64,000 nucleotides of DNA, from the NCBI RefSeq assembly GCF_021530565.1, contig NZ_JAKGBI010000009.1, forward strand, positions 124,001-188,000, written 5' to 3'. Positions within the stretch are counted from its first letter, which is position 1. Each line of letters opens with the position of its first letter. This document shows positions 17,822 through 27,345 of the stretch, in pieces. The notes under the pieces are model-generated. The model worked only from the letters and a program-made list of their open reading frames with translations, was not told the origin of the DNA and did no database searches. The stretch comes from Pseudoalteromonas sp. SMS1. Lineage in GTDB: Bacteria; Pseudomonadota; Gammaproteobacteria; Enterobacterales; Alteromonadaceae. The position numbers and the translations under genes were made by a program.

Positions 17822-19208
17822 GGTTGTTTTCCTTAGGCCGAGATAACTTAAAGTCTCCGCCCAATGCGAGATGGAGCTCTACACGATTTTTAATGAGTTC
17901 ATTTTTAATTGAAATAAGGCTGCTTTGCGCTTCAAACGAACGTTTTTGGGCATCTAGCACGGTGGTATAGCTAACAAGTCCTTTTTGGTACTGCTCGAAT
18001 GAGAGTCGTTCCGCAAGCTTAGCATTCTGCTCTGAAATCAGTGTTTCTTGGTACCGTTTGCGCAGAGCTTGCTCAGATGAGATACCATTTTCAACTGCTG
18101 CGAACGCGTCTTGCAAACTATCGAGATAGGAAAGCTCCTGCCCCTTTAACTGAATTCTCGCAAGTTCTTCATTGGCCGCTAGCTTGCCTGCATTAAAGAG
18201 AGGTGCCGACACTCCCGAAAGTAAAGACCAACCGGCAGCCGACATAGAAAATGCATCTTTGAATTGAGTGCCGCTTGGGCCATAAGAAGCCGCGAGGTTA
18301 ATACTTGGAAAGCGGCTTTTATGAGCAAAAGCCAACGCTGCATCCTGTTGCAGTAGCTTGTACCAGCTAGATAAGAGTGCAGGCTTCCTACTTACTAGTT
18401 CAGAAGGTATACCAACATTGATACTCGAATTTAGCAATGGTAACTCCGATTGCACGCCGAGCTGTGCACTGGGGTACTCTCCGACTAGCCGCTCAAGCGT
18501 CCTTTTACGTTGGCTGACTAAAGCCTGCTGTTGGGCCACCTTAGCACTTTCATTACTGAATTCATTACGCGTCAGGTATACATCTAATGCGCTGTTTAAT
18601 CCCTGTTTGTAGCCTGTCTCAATGATGTCTAAATTCTGTTCGACAAGCGCCAGCCGCTGACGCAATAACGCAAGTTGCTGTTGCCCCTCAATGACTGCGA
18701 ACCAACTGATCACCACTTGAGCAACTAGATTGTACTGTTCCTGCAAGAACTCAGCCTGACGGGCCATAACACTCAGATTCGCTTGACGTTCTTCAGCCGA
18801 TAATTTGCCCCACAGATCTAACTCATAGTTCAATTGAAGGTTAAGAGAATGACTATTAGAAAGCTCGCTGCTATTGGCTGATTTTCGCCTTGCACTGTCC
18901 AAGGAAACATCAAGGGTTGGCCACAATGCGCTACCACTGATAATTAGCTGTTGGCGAGCCGTTTCGATTTCCAGTGCTTTTCTCGATATAGAAAAGTTAT
19001 TACTCAAGGCAAGTGCGATGAGGTCGTGCACTTGCTGGTTTTCAAGCTGTGCGAGCCAGTTTGGCTGCACATCTCCTAAAGTATGCGTTTGCTGCCACGT
19101 ACTAGGCATGCTTAATTGGCGTTGATATGATTCGTCAATATGCGACGTTACACTACATCCAACCAAGACACCTGTTACCGCAACAACAAGCACCATGTTT
19201 TGCCACAT
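17808..19208 (-). CDS. RND efflux outer-membrane lipoprotein (NodT/OprM-type)
   Basis: This 466-residue TolC-family protein has a lipoprotein signal ending in VLVGC with Cys18 as the lipidation site, then two repeats of the OEP fold rich in coiled-coil heptads (ALEIETARQQL, LSFEQYQKGLVSYTTVLDAQK). It is the outer-membrane exit duct of the pump. As the first gene of the operon its order (duct, adaptor, permease) differs from the more usual adaptor-permease-duct. RBS TTAGGA lies 12 bases before the ATG. Confidence 0.91.
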   Translation of the reverse strand: MWQNMVLVVAVTGVLVGCSVTSHIDESYQRQLSMPSTWQQTHTLGDVQPNWLAQLENQQVHDLIALALSNNFSISRKALEIETARQQLIISGSALWPTLDVSLDSARRKSANSSELSNSHSLNLQLNYELDLWGKLSAEERQANLSVMARQAEFLQEQYNLVAQVVISWFAVIEGQQQLALLRQRLALVEQNLDIIETGYKQGLNSALDVYLTRNEFSNESAKVAQQQALVSQRKRTLERLVGEYPSAQLGVQSELPLLNSSINVGIPSELVSRKPALLSSWYKLLQQDAALAFAHKSRFPSINLAASYGPSGTQFKDAFSMSAAGWSLLSGVSAPLFNAGKLAANEELARIQLKGQELSYLDSLQDAFAAVENGISSEQALRKRYQETLISEQNAKLAERLSFEQYQKGLVSYTTVLDAQKRSFEAQSSLISIKNELIKNRVELHLALGGDFKLSRPKENNHETT

Positions 19209-19556
19209 TATTCTCTATTCCTAAAGAGTCTACGATTACTACTTTAGTTTAGTGCGCAATAAAGTCATGACTCAATAAACTTTACATTGCCTTACAATCG
19301 CTTATTTTTTAGCAATGAATTCGTTAATGCTTGTACTCTGGTGTGAATCAAAAAGATCAGTTTGGCACTGTATTCAATCTGACAAGCACAGGACAGGGAA
19401 ATAACCGGCAGCTTTTAGGGAACAGAAAAAGAAAAATGTTAACACCCAAAAGGCAAAGCGTACAATTTACTTTGCCTCACTGGTGATTCAACTTGTGCAC
19501 TGCATTATTGCCGTTACACAAGCACAGGGATTAATAAATAATATCGAAGACCAATA
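19209..19556. other. Intergenic region upstream of the RND operon
   Basis: No gene is supported in these 348 bases. The part next to 19208 should contain the pump promoter, but I see no obvious operator. A terminator for the neighbouring small secreted-protein gene lies at 19451-19477. Confidence 0.5.
19451..19477 (-). terminator. Terminator downstream of the small secreted-protein gene
   Basis: AGGCAAAG (19451-19458) and CTTTGCCT (19470-19477) form an 8-bp stem with an 11-base loop. Read on the minus strand it is followed by TTTGGGTGTT, a weak T-tract. It lies about 80 bases after the stop of the gene at 19557. Confidence 0.55.
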
Positions 19557-19964
19557 TTAAGCTCTTCCAGATGCAAAACATTGCCATCCAGGTCCTACAC
19601 CCCAGTATTTGCAATATACACCTGGTGTCTTCGTTGAACCGGCCGCTCTTCGCCAAGCGCGTATGGCATTTTCGGTTGCATTTGCTTCACTGTATCCCCA
19701 AGAGTCTACCTTAATGATTTCGCCACTTGGCGGCGTCGTACTTTGCTTTGTCAGTCGGCCATCACACTGCCAAGGAGGACCAACTTGAGGGTTAAAGCAG
19801 TTGATACTCAAAACTTTGTAGTTATTTCTAGCGGCATAATTGTGAATTGCGCTTTGCGCTTGTGCCTTTGTGCCACCGTAAGCGCTGTAATTAATAACAC
19901 TTGCGACTACCTGGCTTGACCCCACTAAAGCAGTGGACAGGATGATGGTTTTTAGCATGTTCAT
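19557..19964 (-). CDS. Small secreted protein with two Cys-containing repeats, function unknown
   Basis: The 135-residue product has a signal peptide (residues 1-22, cleavage near VVA-SVI), so it is exported. The mature part is two related repeats, about residues 24-73 and 85-135. Each has a helix-like Ala/Asn-rich stretch followed by a 12-residue Cys loop: CFNPQVGPPWQC (Cys56/Cys67) and CKYWGVGPGWQC (Cys118/Cys129). The shared pattern is C-x4-VGPxWQC, which suggests one disulfide per repeat. I do not recognise the family. It is monocistronic, with its own terminator. Confidence 0.72.
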   Translation of the reverse strand: MNMLKTIILSTALVGSSQVVASVINYSAYGGTKAQAQSAIHNYAARNNYKVLSINCFNPQVGPPWQCDGRLTKQSTTPPSGEIIKVDSWGYSEANATENAIRAWRRAAGSTKTPGVYCKYWGVGPGWQCFASGRA

Positions 19965-20257
19965 TTTCTATTCCTTTATCAAAAATCCTAATTAGAATTG
20001 AACAAACAATAACCAAAGTAAAGCGCTGCAAATTGATAAATCTTCAATTAACAAGCACCTCCCCATCTCCTACACATAAAACTAACCCCTTATTTTTATT
20101 TGCTTTTTAATGGAGATTAGATTACCTGCGCGCAATGTGGTGTTTAAAATTCAACATCTATATGGGAAGATTTTTTCCTTCGATAGGAGTATGAAACACA
20201 CCAGCGTGCATGGTTGACCAGCTCGTTATGTAGGTTGAAAGGATATGAAAAGTATCT
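19965..20257. other. Intergenic region upstream of the small secreted-protein gene
   Basis: No gene is supported. The segment is AT-rich and carries the promoter of the small secreted-protein gene on the minus strand. Its far end runs into the terminator of the fadIJ operon. I see no repeats or operators worth naming. Confidence 0.45.
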
Positions 20258-20285
20258 AAAAACACCCCATTGTCGGGGTGTTTTT
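20258..20285. terminator. Bidirectional terminator downstream of fadJ
   Basis: AAAAACACCCC (20258-20268) and GGGGTGTTTTT (20275-20285) form an 11-bp perfect stem with a 6-base loop. It has T-tracts in both directions. On the minus strand it follows the fadJ stop by 19 bases and ends the fadIJ transcript. Confidence 0.88.
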
Positions 20286-20304
20286 TATCAGTGACTACGG
20301 CAAT

Positions 20305-22407
20305 TTAGCCGTAGTAAGCTTCACCGGCCTCAGCTTTGGCTTTTAAAGGCTCAGAGGGCGTGAATACATCATTTTCCGTGGCATAGGTGGACAGCTCCGA
20401 ACACACTTTATTAATACCGCGCTTGTCCATGTAGCTAAATGGTCCACCTAGGAATGGCGGGAAGCCAATCCCAAAGATTGCACCGATGTCACCATCTCTT
20501 GCCGAAGCAATAATGCCCTCATCAAGGCACCTTGATGCCTCATTAAGCATTTGAGCAACACAACGGTTGGCAATTTCCTGCTTGTTCAGTTTTGGCGCTT
20601 GGGTTATGCCCAACAGCTCATAGACTGACTCATCCACTTTCTTGCCCTTCTTCCCCTCGTATGTATAAAAGCCTCTTCCTGTCTTACGACCTAAGCGTTT
20701 GTTACTTATCATACGCTCAAACGCATTCGGCGCCTTAAATCTCTCACCCAACTCTTTTTCTAGAATTGGCGCAATTTTCGAACCAATGTCAATCCCAACT
20801 TCATCGAGTAAAGCTAACGGCCCGACAGGGAAACCAAATTCAACCAATGCCTGGTCAATCTTTTCTATTGGCTCACCTGCCAACAGTAAATTTGCAGCCT
20901 CGTTTACATAAGGTGCCAAAATTCTGTTCACGTAAAAGCCCGCTTTGTCTTGAACCACAATGGGCGTTTTACCCTGTTTTCGAGAGAAGTTTACTGTCTT
21001 TGCGATTGTTTCTTCTGACGTACCTTCATGTGGGATGATTTCCACAAGCGGCATTTTTTCGACGGGTGAGAAGTAGTGCAAGCCAATTACATTTTCTGGA
21101 CGTGCTGCTTTTTCAGCAATTTGAGCAATTGGCAACGAAGAAGTATTACTGGCAAAAATCGTGTTCTGTGAACACGCTCGCTCAATGTCTGCAACCATCC
21201 CCTGCTTAAGCGCTAAATCCTCAAACACCGCTTCAATCACAATATCAATATGCTCGAAACCACTGTAATCAATGGTGCCCGTGATGCTATTCATCGTCGA
21301 CTGTACTTGTGCTTTGGATAGGATTCGACGCTTTTGCTTTTTGGATAAAATTTTATAGCTGTAGTTTAGAGCGTTGCTGATACCTTGATGTGCAACATCT
21401 TTAATACGCACACGGACACCTGCCTTTGCCGCACTCACGTGTGCGATACCAGCGCCCATCAAACCACCACCGAGTACCGCAGCACGCTCAATTTTCGCCT
21501 CACCGTCACTCTGCCACTCTTTTTTCATTTCTGTTGTCGCAAAGAAAATACCACGTAAAGCGCGAGAAACTTCGGTCATAACTAAATCAGCAAAACCTTC
21601 AGCTTCCGTCTTGTATGCTTTGAGCTCATCAAGTTCAACGGAAGCTCTAACCGCTTTGATAATTGCAAACGGCGCAGGATAGTGACCACCTGTTTTCTTT
21701 TCAACATTTTCTTGTGCTTTCTTGAAAATGATATTGCGGCCAAACGGGTTTGATTCTAATAACTGACTCAACTTGTCTAATTTTGGCTTACGAGGCTTTG
21801 GTTTACCCTTTCGCGCAAGTTTGATGGCAACATCCATCAAAATACTTTGTGGTACGCAATCATCAACTAGGCCTGCTTTGTTAGCTTGCTTAGCCCTAAC
21901 TTGTTTGCCTGTAAGCATCCACTCTAATGCCTTTTGAATACCCACCAATTTAGGAAGCCTTTGTGTACCACCGCCGCCTGGCAGCAAGCCCAATTGCACT
22001 TCAGGTAGGCCTAATTTGGTTTTGTCGTCAGTGCTACAGACGCGGTAATCACACGCTAAAGCAAACTCTAATCCACCACCGAGCGCCGCACCATGAATTG
22101 CTGCGACAGTTGGGTAAGGCAATGATTTCATTTTAAAGAATGCTTGCTGACACATTTCTGATAGTCGCAATGCGTCTTCACGCGTGTTTGCATTATCAAG
22201 CATTTTAATGTCTGCACCAGCGATAAAGTTATCTGATTTACCGCTTACAAATACCATACCCGTTACGTCATCTTTTTTGCCCTGCTCTAAGATCTCTAGC
22301 AATTCGTCGGCAAAAGAATCACGTAATGTATTCATCTTTTCACCAGGCACATCAATCGTGACTAACGCAACCTTGTGACTGTTTAATTCATAACTAAATA
22401 CTGACAT
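20305..22407 (-). CDS. fadJ: Fatty acid oxidation complex alpha subunit FadJ
   Basis: This 700-residue bifunctional enzyme has an N-terminal enoyl-CoA hydratase/isomerase domain (residues 1-190, GADIKML and GAALGGGLEFALACDYRV) and a C-terminal 3-hydroxyacyl-CoA dehydrogenase (NAD motif AAVLGGGLMGAGIAHVSA near residue 310; catalytic His in IGLHYFSPVEKMPLVEI). Its length and partner identify it as FadJ rather than FadB. Its ATG abuts the fadI stop with no gap. It works with FadI in beta-oxidation. Confidence 0.95.
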   Translation of the reverse strand: MSVFSYELNSHKVALVTIDVPGEKMNTLRDSFADELLEILEQGKKDDVTGMVFVSGKSDNFIAGADIKMLDNANTREDALRLSEMCQQAFFKMKSLPYPTVAAIHGAALGGGLEFALACDYRVCSTDDKTKLGLPEVQLGLLPGGGGTQRLPKLVGIQKALEWMLTGKQVRAKQANKAGLVDDCVPQSILMDVAIKLARKGKPKPRKPKLDKLSQLLESNPFGRNIIFKKAQENVEKKTGGHYPAPFAIIKAVRASVELDELKAYKTEAEGFADLVMTEVSRALRGIFFATTEMKKEWQSDGEAKIERAAVLGGGLMGAGIAHVSAAKAGVRVRIKDVAHQGISNALNYSYKILSKKQKRRILSKAQVQSTMNSITGTIDYSGFEHIDIVIEAVFEDLALKQGMVADIERACSQNTIFASNTSSLPIAQIAEKAARPENVIGLHYFSPVEKMPLVEIIPHEGTSEETIAKTVNFSRKQGKTPIVVQDKAGFYVNRILAPYVNEAANLLLAGEPIEKIDQALVEFGFPVGPLALLDEVGIDIGSKIAPILEKELGERFKAPNAFERMISNKRLGRKTGRGFYTYEGKKGKKVDESVYELLGITQAPKLNKQEIANRCVAQMLNEASRCLDEGIIASARDGDIGAIFGIGFPPFLGGPFSYMDKRGINKVCSELSTYATENDVFTPSEPLKAKAEAGEAYYG

Positions 22408-23718
22408 TTATGCACTCTCCAATACAAAAGCGGCGCCCAAACCACCTGCGGCACATGCGGTCGTAAGCGCTAATCCACCACCTCGACGCTTAAGTTCATT
22501 TAAACTTTGCGTGATTAGGCGTGCTCCTGTTGCTGCAAATGGGTGACCATACGCGAGCGAGCCCCCATTTACGTTAAATTTATCCATATCAATTTCGCCA
22601 ATCGCTTTGCTACGGCCAAGCTTGTCTTGCGCAAACTTATCAGATGCAAACATTTTTACATTGGCAAGCGCCTGCGCTGCGAATGCTTCATGCATTTCGA
22701 TCAAGTCTAAGTCTTTCAGTTCAATGCCTGCTCTATCAAGTGCAAGCGGGGTCGAGTGCGCCGGTCCCATCAGCATATCTTCCTGTACTCCAATCGCCGA
22801 AAAAGCATACGAGCGTACATAACCGAGAATCTCATAACCGAGGGCTTTTGCTTTGCTTTCGCTCATCATTAATACCGCCGCTGCACCATCCGTCAGTGGG
22901 GTAGCATTTGCAGCAGTCACAGAGCCGTGCTTTCTATCAAACACTGGGCGTAATTTAGCATAGCCCTCTAAAGAAGAGTTCGCTCTGATATTGTTATCTT
23001 TATCGATAAAGCCTTTGTAAGGCTCCACGTGTGCAGCCATAACTTCTTGAGATAACAAACCATCATCCCACGCTTTAGCAGCCAATGAATGTGAGCGGTG
23101 TGCCAACGCATCTTGCTCTTCACGACTAATGCCGTGTGTTTTGGCCATTTGCTCTGCTGTATCCCCCATAGACAAACCAGTTGAATACTCTGCAACAGCT
23201 GGAGGGACTGGCAATAAATCTTTCAAACGTAGCTTTGAAAAGATCTTAAGCCGTTGGCCAAGTGTACGTGCTTTATTTAAATCTACGAGGCTGCCTGCAA
23301 GTTTTTTACTCACGCCAATGGGTAATACTGACGAAGAATCGGCACCACCTGCGATACCAACAGCCGTATGACCTGCGATAATTGACTCTGCAACGTTTGC
23401 AACCGCTTGAAAGCTGGTCGCACATGCACGCGACACGGAATAAGCATCAACAGAAACAGGCATCCCCGTCCCGAGGACGATTTCACGCGCAATGTTTGGC
23501 GCTTCAGGCATTTGAACAACCTGACCAAATACAAGTTGGTCAATCTCTTTTTTATCGATATTCAAGCGTTCCAGCATTTCATTGACAACGGTTTTTCCCA
23601 AGTCTAGTGCTGGTACATGGTGGTATGCAGTCGCTTGTTTTGCGAATGGAGTACGCAAGCCACTGACAATGGCAATACGGTCCCCGTTTATTGTTTTTAG
23701 AATGTTTTGTTCAGACAT
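22408..23718 (-). CDS. fadI: 3-ketoacyl-CoA thiolase FadI
   Basis: This 436-residue thiolase is the same length as E. coli FadI and very similar throughout. The nucleophilic Cys lies in [19 protein letters not shown], and the C-terminal catalytic region reads [17 protein letters not shown] with CAAGGLGAA. It cleaves 3-ketoacyl-CoA to acetyl-CoA and a shortened acyl-CoA. It is first in the fadI-fadJ operon, with a FadR-type operator 20 bases upstream of the start codon. Confidence 0.96.
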   Translation of the reverse strand: MSEQNILKTINGDRIAIVSGLRTPFAKQATAYHHVPALDLGKTVVNEMLERLNIDKKEIDQLVFGQVVQMPEAPNIAREIVLGTGMPVSVDAYSVSRACATSFQAVANVAESIIAGHTAVGIAGGADSSSVLPIGVSKKLAGSLVDLNKARTLGQRLKIFSKLRLKDLLPVPPAVAEYSTGLSMGDTAEQMAKTHGISREEQDALAHRSHSLAAKAWDDGLLSQEVMAAHVEPYKGFIDKDNNIRANSSLEGYAKLRPVFDRKHGSVTAANATPLTDGAAAVLMMSESKAKALGYEILGYVRSYAFSAIGVQEDMLMGPAHSTPLALDRAGIELKDLDLIEMHEAFAAQALANVKMFASDKFAQDKLGRSKAIGEIDMDKFNVNGGSLAYGHPFAATGARLITQSLNELKRRGGGLALTTACAAGGLGAAFVLESA

Positions 23719-23737
23719 GAATTTTGCTCTCCCGCTG

Positions 23738-23752
23738 ACAGGTCTGACCTGT
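23738..23752 (-). promoter_or_regulatory. FadR-type operator upstream of fadI
   Basis: ACAGGTCTGACCTGT is a 15-bp palindrome with a central base. It matches the FadR consensus half-site TGGTC/GACCA spaced by one base (here AGGTC-T-GACCT). FadR releases its sites when it binds long-chain acyl-CoA, so this predicts fatty-acid induction of fadIJ. It lies 20-34 bases before the ATG, in the leader or promoter. Confidence 0.82.
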
Positions 23753-23947
23753 TATTTTAATCCGATTCTAAACAACCGAACTCGTTATGCCAATAGAAAT
23801 TTAGAAATTGTCTGTAAAATCACAGCGCAAATTAAACTTAGCGCGAAAATTGCACAATACAAAAAGCTGCTGAAAAATATATTAAAAATATGGAACTAAA
23901 CCGGATTATGCGGTCTAAGAAAAAAAGCGAAAATACACCTCAAAAGC

Positions 23948-23975
23948 TTGAGTTTTCCTTTTCAATCCATATAAA
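23948..23975 (+). promoter_or_regulatory. Candidate sigma-70 promoter of the MoxR/Bat operon
   Basis: TTGAGT (23948-23953) and TATAAA (23970-23975) are separated by 16 bases and lie 36 bases before the moxR start. The match is good but was found by eye, and the surrounding DNA is AT-rich. Confidence 0.45.
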
Positions 23976-24011
23976 TAAGCAACAAATTTGTCATAACAAG
24001 GACAAACAAGC

Positions 24012-24968
24012 ATGGCAGTTAATGAGTTTACTGAATTAAAAAAATACCTAGATACACAAATAATCGGTCAACCAGACCTAACCGAAGCACTTCTTATTGC
24101 AATATTGGCTGATGGCCACCTGCTAGTAGAAGGTCCGCCAGGGCTCGCTAAAACCCGCGCAGTTAATGCGCTGGCGACGGGGATCGAAGGCAGCTTCCAA
24201 CGTGTTCAGTTTACCCCTGACCTTTTGCCTGCTGACATCACCGGGACTGATATTTATCGGCAGCAAACCAGTGAATTTGTTTTTGAAAAGGGCCCTCTTT
24301 TTCATAACTTGATTTTGGCTGACGAAATTAACCGTGCACCTGCAAAAGTGCAATCAGCCTTGTTAGAGGCCATGGCAGAAAGACAAGTCACAGTCGGAAA
24401 AACAACCTACCGGTTACCAGATCTATTTTTGGTCATGGCTACTCAGAACCCATTAGAGCAAGAAGGTACATACCCACTGCCTGAAGCACAGCTGGATAGA
24501 TTCTTATTACATTTAAATATAGATTATCCAGCCGCACAGACTGAGCTAGAAATTTTACGCCTTACCAGAGGTGAAGCACTCAGTGACGAAAAAATCTCGT
24601 TTACGCCGATTAGTCAGCAAACCCTGTTTGACGCACGCAAAAAAGTTTTGGCATTGCATTTAGCAGAACCTTTAGAGCAATATTTAGTCCAATTGATCAT
24701 TGCGACTAGAGAGGCCTCCGCGCTGGACTCACAATTGGGTGCATGGATTGAACTGGGCGCGAGCCCACGAGCAACAATTGCGTTGGATAAATGTGCAAGA
24801 GCACACGCATGGTTACAACAACGAGATTTTGTGACACCTGATGACATTCAAGCCGTTTTACATGATGTGCTTAGACACCGTATTATTTTGAGCTATGAAG
24901 CACAAGCTGATGGCATCACAAAAGACCAAGTGATCAGCCGTATTCTTGAGTTAGTGCCAGTGCCATAA
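24012..24968 (+). CDS. MoxR-family AAA+ ATPase
   Basis: This 318-residue AAA+ ATPase of the MoxR group has Walker A GPPGLAKT (near residue 40), Walker B LILADEINRAP, sensor 1 MATQNPLEQEGTYPLPEAQLDRF and a C-terminal lid domain. MoxR proteins act as chaperones for von Willebrand factor A (VWA) proteins encoded next to them, as here. It starts the six-gene Bat-type operon. The Shine-Dalgarno-like AAGGA lies about 9 bases before the ATG. Confidence 0.93.
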   Translation: MAVNEFTELKKYLDTQIIGQPDLTEALLIAILADGHLLVEGPPGLAKTRAVNALATGIEGSFQRVQFTPDLLPADITGTDIYRQQTSEFVFEKGPLFHNLILADEINRAPAKVQSALLEAMAERQVTVGKTTYRLPDLFLVMATQNPLEQEGTYPLPEAQLDRFLLHLNIDYPAAQTELEILRLTRGEALSDEKISFTPISQQTLFDARKKVLALHLAEPLEQYLVQLIIATREASALDSQLGAWIELGASPRATIALDKCARAHAWLQQRDFVTPDDIQAVLHDVLRHRIILSYEAQADGITKDQVISRILELVPVP

Positions 24969-24983
24969 ATCAGGCTCATTTAT

Positions 24984-25925
24984 ATGAAAACACATTTCGA
25001 CATAACACACTGGTTTTCACATAGTCATAGCAATGGTTTTGAGTTGGGTTTAAAGGAACTGCTTTACTACAAAGCGAAGTCTCGTTTGCTCGATTTGAAA
25101 CCAAAAGGACAGATACGAAGCCCGCAAGCAGGGCAATACCTTGCGCCGCATAAAGGCCGAGGCATGGAGTTTGCTGAAGTACGTCAATACCAGTATGGCG
25201 ATGACATTCGTGCAATTGATTGGCGCGTCACGGCACGCACGGGTGAAGCCCATACAAAACTCTATCAAGAAGAAAAAGAGCGTCCAGTATTTGTCTTTAC
25301 CGATCTGTCGAATAGTATGTTATTCGGCAGCCAGCTACTACTCAAGTCTGTTCAAGCTGCGCACCTCAGCGCTTTAGTCGCATGGTCAGCCACGCAACGA
25401 GGTGACAGATTAGGTGGCGTGGTATTTTCTGAGCATAGCCATCACGAATTGAAACCCACCGCCCGCGACAAAGGCGTGTTGGCATTTTGCCACCAATTAT
25501 GTGACGTCCATAGCACAAGTTTAGTTAACCGAGCACAACCAGCGCCGAGTCGCTTTAATGACAATTTACGTCGTCTCAAACATCTGGCCAAACCAGGTAG
25601 TTTGATTTACCTCATTTCAGACTTTTCGGACTTAAATGATGAAAGCTTTTCGTTGCTCGAAGGCTTGAGCCGTCATTGTGAAGTCATCGGCTGTCAAGTC
25701 AGTGACCCATTTGAGCATCACCTGCCCGAACACAGCGACGCAATTGAAATTCAAGGTGGACAAGCTTCTTGGATACTGCCACTCAGTGACAAAAAGTTTA
25801 GAGATAGATTTGCAAAGCGAGCTGAACAAGTATTCAATGCACGGTTACATCGCTTGGGCCGTTCAGGCATGACGATGCTTAACTTTTCTGCCGCACAACC
25901 ACTGGAAACACAGCTCTCTAGGTAA
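24984..25925 (+). CDS. DUF58 domain protein
   Basis: This 313-residue protein has the DUF58 signature GRGMEFAEVRQYQYGDDIRAIDW at residues about 59-81 (quoted in part: GDDIRAIDWRVTAR). A VWA-like region follows (FVFTDLSNSMLFGS, a DxSxS-type metal site). DUF58 proteins occur in MoxR operons and are thought to act with the VWA proteins at the membrane. No membrane segment is evident. It lies 15 bases after moxR and 5 before the next gene. Confidence 0.9.
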   Translation: MKTHFDITHWFSHSHSNGFELGLKELLYYKAKSRLLDLKPKGQIRSPQAGQYLAPHKGRGMEFAEVRQYQYGDDIRAIDWRVTARTGEAHTKLYQEEKERPVFVFTDLSNSMLFGSQLLLKSVQAAHLSALVAWSATQRGDRLGGVVFSEHSHHELKPTARDKGVLAFCHQLCDVHSTSLVNRAQPAPSRFNDNLRRLKHLAKPGSLIYLISDFSDLNDESFSLLEGLSRHCEVIGCQVSDPFEHHLPEHSDAIEIQGGQASWILPLSDKKFRDRFAKRAEQVFNARLHRLGRSGMTMLNFSAAQPLETQLSR

Positions 25926-25930
25926 CAAGT

Positions 25931-26365
25931 ATGACTCCTTCTCCACTCGATGCCCTACATGACGTTTTACCACCAGAACAAGTTCACTGGTGGCCACTTT
26001 CATTACCTATGTGGGCACTTATTTTAACTGTAATACTGTCTTTGTTTGCGGTAAGTGTTTTTGCATATCGTCGTTGGCAGTTTGGCGCGGCCAAAAGAGA
26101 AGCCCTAAAGTTAAGCACGCAATGTCAAGACAACCCGCTTGAATTACACAATCTGCTAAAACGGCTTACCAAGCATTATTATGGCAGCCAAGCAACATCT
26201 CAATCGACTGCAAACTGGTGTAAAACACTGAACAGGCTGTCACAGGTAAAGTTTCAAGAAACGGATATTGTGTCGCTATACCACCCGACTCCACGAGCCG
26301 ATTTGCAGCCCAAACTGGTCGCGGCCATAAAAACGTATAAAATAAAGGAGCGACTAGATGTTTGA
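25931..26365 (+). CDS. DUF4381 domain protein (Bat operon)
   Basis: This is a 144-residue protein with a single membrane segment at about residues 28-47 (MWALILTVILSLFAVSVFAY), after an N-terminal PLDALHDVLPPEQVHWWPL stretch typical of DUF4381. The C-terminal cytoplasmic part is basic. The family is found only between DUF58 and VWA genes in such operons and probably scaffolds them. It overlaps the next gene by 8 bases. Confidence 0.88.
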   Translation: MTPSPLDALHDVLPPEQVHWWPLSLPMWALILTVILSLFAVSVFAYRRWQFGAAKREALKLSTQCQDNPLELHNLLKRLTKHYYGSQATSQSTANWCKTLNRLSQVKFQETDIVSLYHPTPRADLQPKLVAAIKTYKIKERLDV

Positions 26366-27344
26366 ATTTGAGTGGCCTTGGGCGTTTTTGTTACTCCCCT
26401 TGCCTTGGATCATCGCTAAAATAAAGCCTCAGCCCGCGCAGTCGCCGCAGAAGATTCGCATGCCCAGTTATGCCGCGCTGGGCGGTACCAGCACTGACAG
26501 CCAATCAGTCAAGTCAAAAAATAATTGGTTAGAAATTCTAATTTGGAGTTTGTTGGTAACCGCATTGAGCAACCCAAGCTGGTTAGATGACCCCATCACA
26601 CTGCCAAGTGAGGGGCGAGATATTATGCTTGCCGTCGATTTATCGCATTCTATGGCAGAAGAAGACATGGAATACAACGGCCGCTATGTCGATCGCTTGT
26701 CCGTTGTAAAAGCGGTGCTCAGCGACTTCATAGAGGAGCGCCAAGGTGATAGATTGGGACTGATTTTGTTCGCCGATACCGCCTTTTTACAAACACCACT
26801 TACGCGTGATATCAATACCGTTAGCCAAATGCTTCAGGAGTCCCAAATAGGGCTTGTGGGTCGAGCAACCGCCATTGGCGATGCGCTAGGCTTAGCGGTA
26901 AAACGATTTAACCAAAAAGAAGAAAGTAACCGCATTCTTATCTTACTCACAGATGGCCGAAATACCGCCGGAAATTTAGAACCCGATGAAGCATTGATCC
27001 TGGCCAGAGAAGAAGGCATTAAAGTTTACACCGTTGGAGTCGGTTCTGACGGTCGCAGAAATATGGGCTTTTTTTCAATGGGTAGTATGGGAGGAAATAG
27101 CATCGATGAACAAACTTTAACCCATATTGCTGACGAAACAGGCGGGAAATACTTTCGCGCCAAAAACGTTCAGGGATTACAACAAATATACGCAGAGTTA
27201 GACAAACTTGAGCCAATCTCTGATGAAGACGAAACGTTTCGACCCAAACAGGCTCTGTTCTACCTGCCTTTGCTTGCAGCGCTTGTATTTTGGGGGCTAG
27301 CACTCATCATTCGTGCGGCAAGACAATGGAGGCGAGAGAATTAA
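26358..27344 (+). CDS. BatA-like VWA protein
   Basis: This is a 328-residue membrane-anchored von Willebrand factor A protein. Hydrophobic segments lie at about residues 6-20, 58-72 and near the C-terminus (LFYLPLLAALVFWGLALII). The metal-ion-dependent adhesion site is intact: DLSHS at residues 94-98, then LTRD and LLTDGRN. It corresponds to BatA of the Bacteroides aerotolerance operon. It overlaps the DUF4381 gene by 8 bases and ends one base before the next start codon. Confidence 0.9.
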   Translation: MFEFEWPWAFLLLPLPWIIAKIKPQPAQSPQKIRMPSYAALGGTSTDSQSVKSKNNWLEILIWSLLVTALSNPSWLDDPITLPSEGRDIMLAVDLSHSMAEEDMEYNGRYVDRLSVVKAVLSDFIEERQGDRLGLILFADTAFLQTPLTRDINTVSQMLQESQIGLVGRATAIGDALGLAVKRFNQKEESNRILILLTDGRNTAGNLEPDEALILAREEGIKVYTVGVGSDGRRNMGFFSMGSMGGNSIDEQTLTHIADETGGKYFRAKNVQGLQQIYAELDKLEPISDEDETFRPKQALFYLPLLAALVFWGLALIIRAARQWRREN

Positions 27345-27345
27345 T

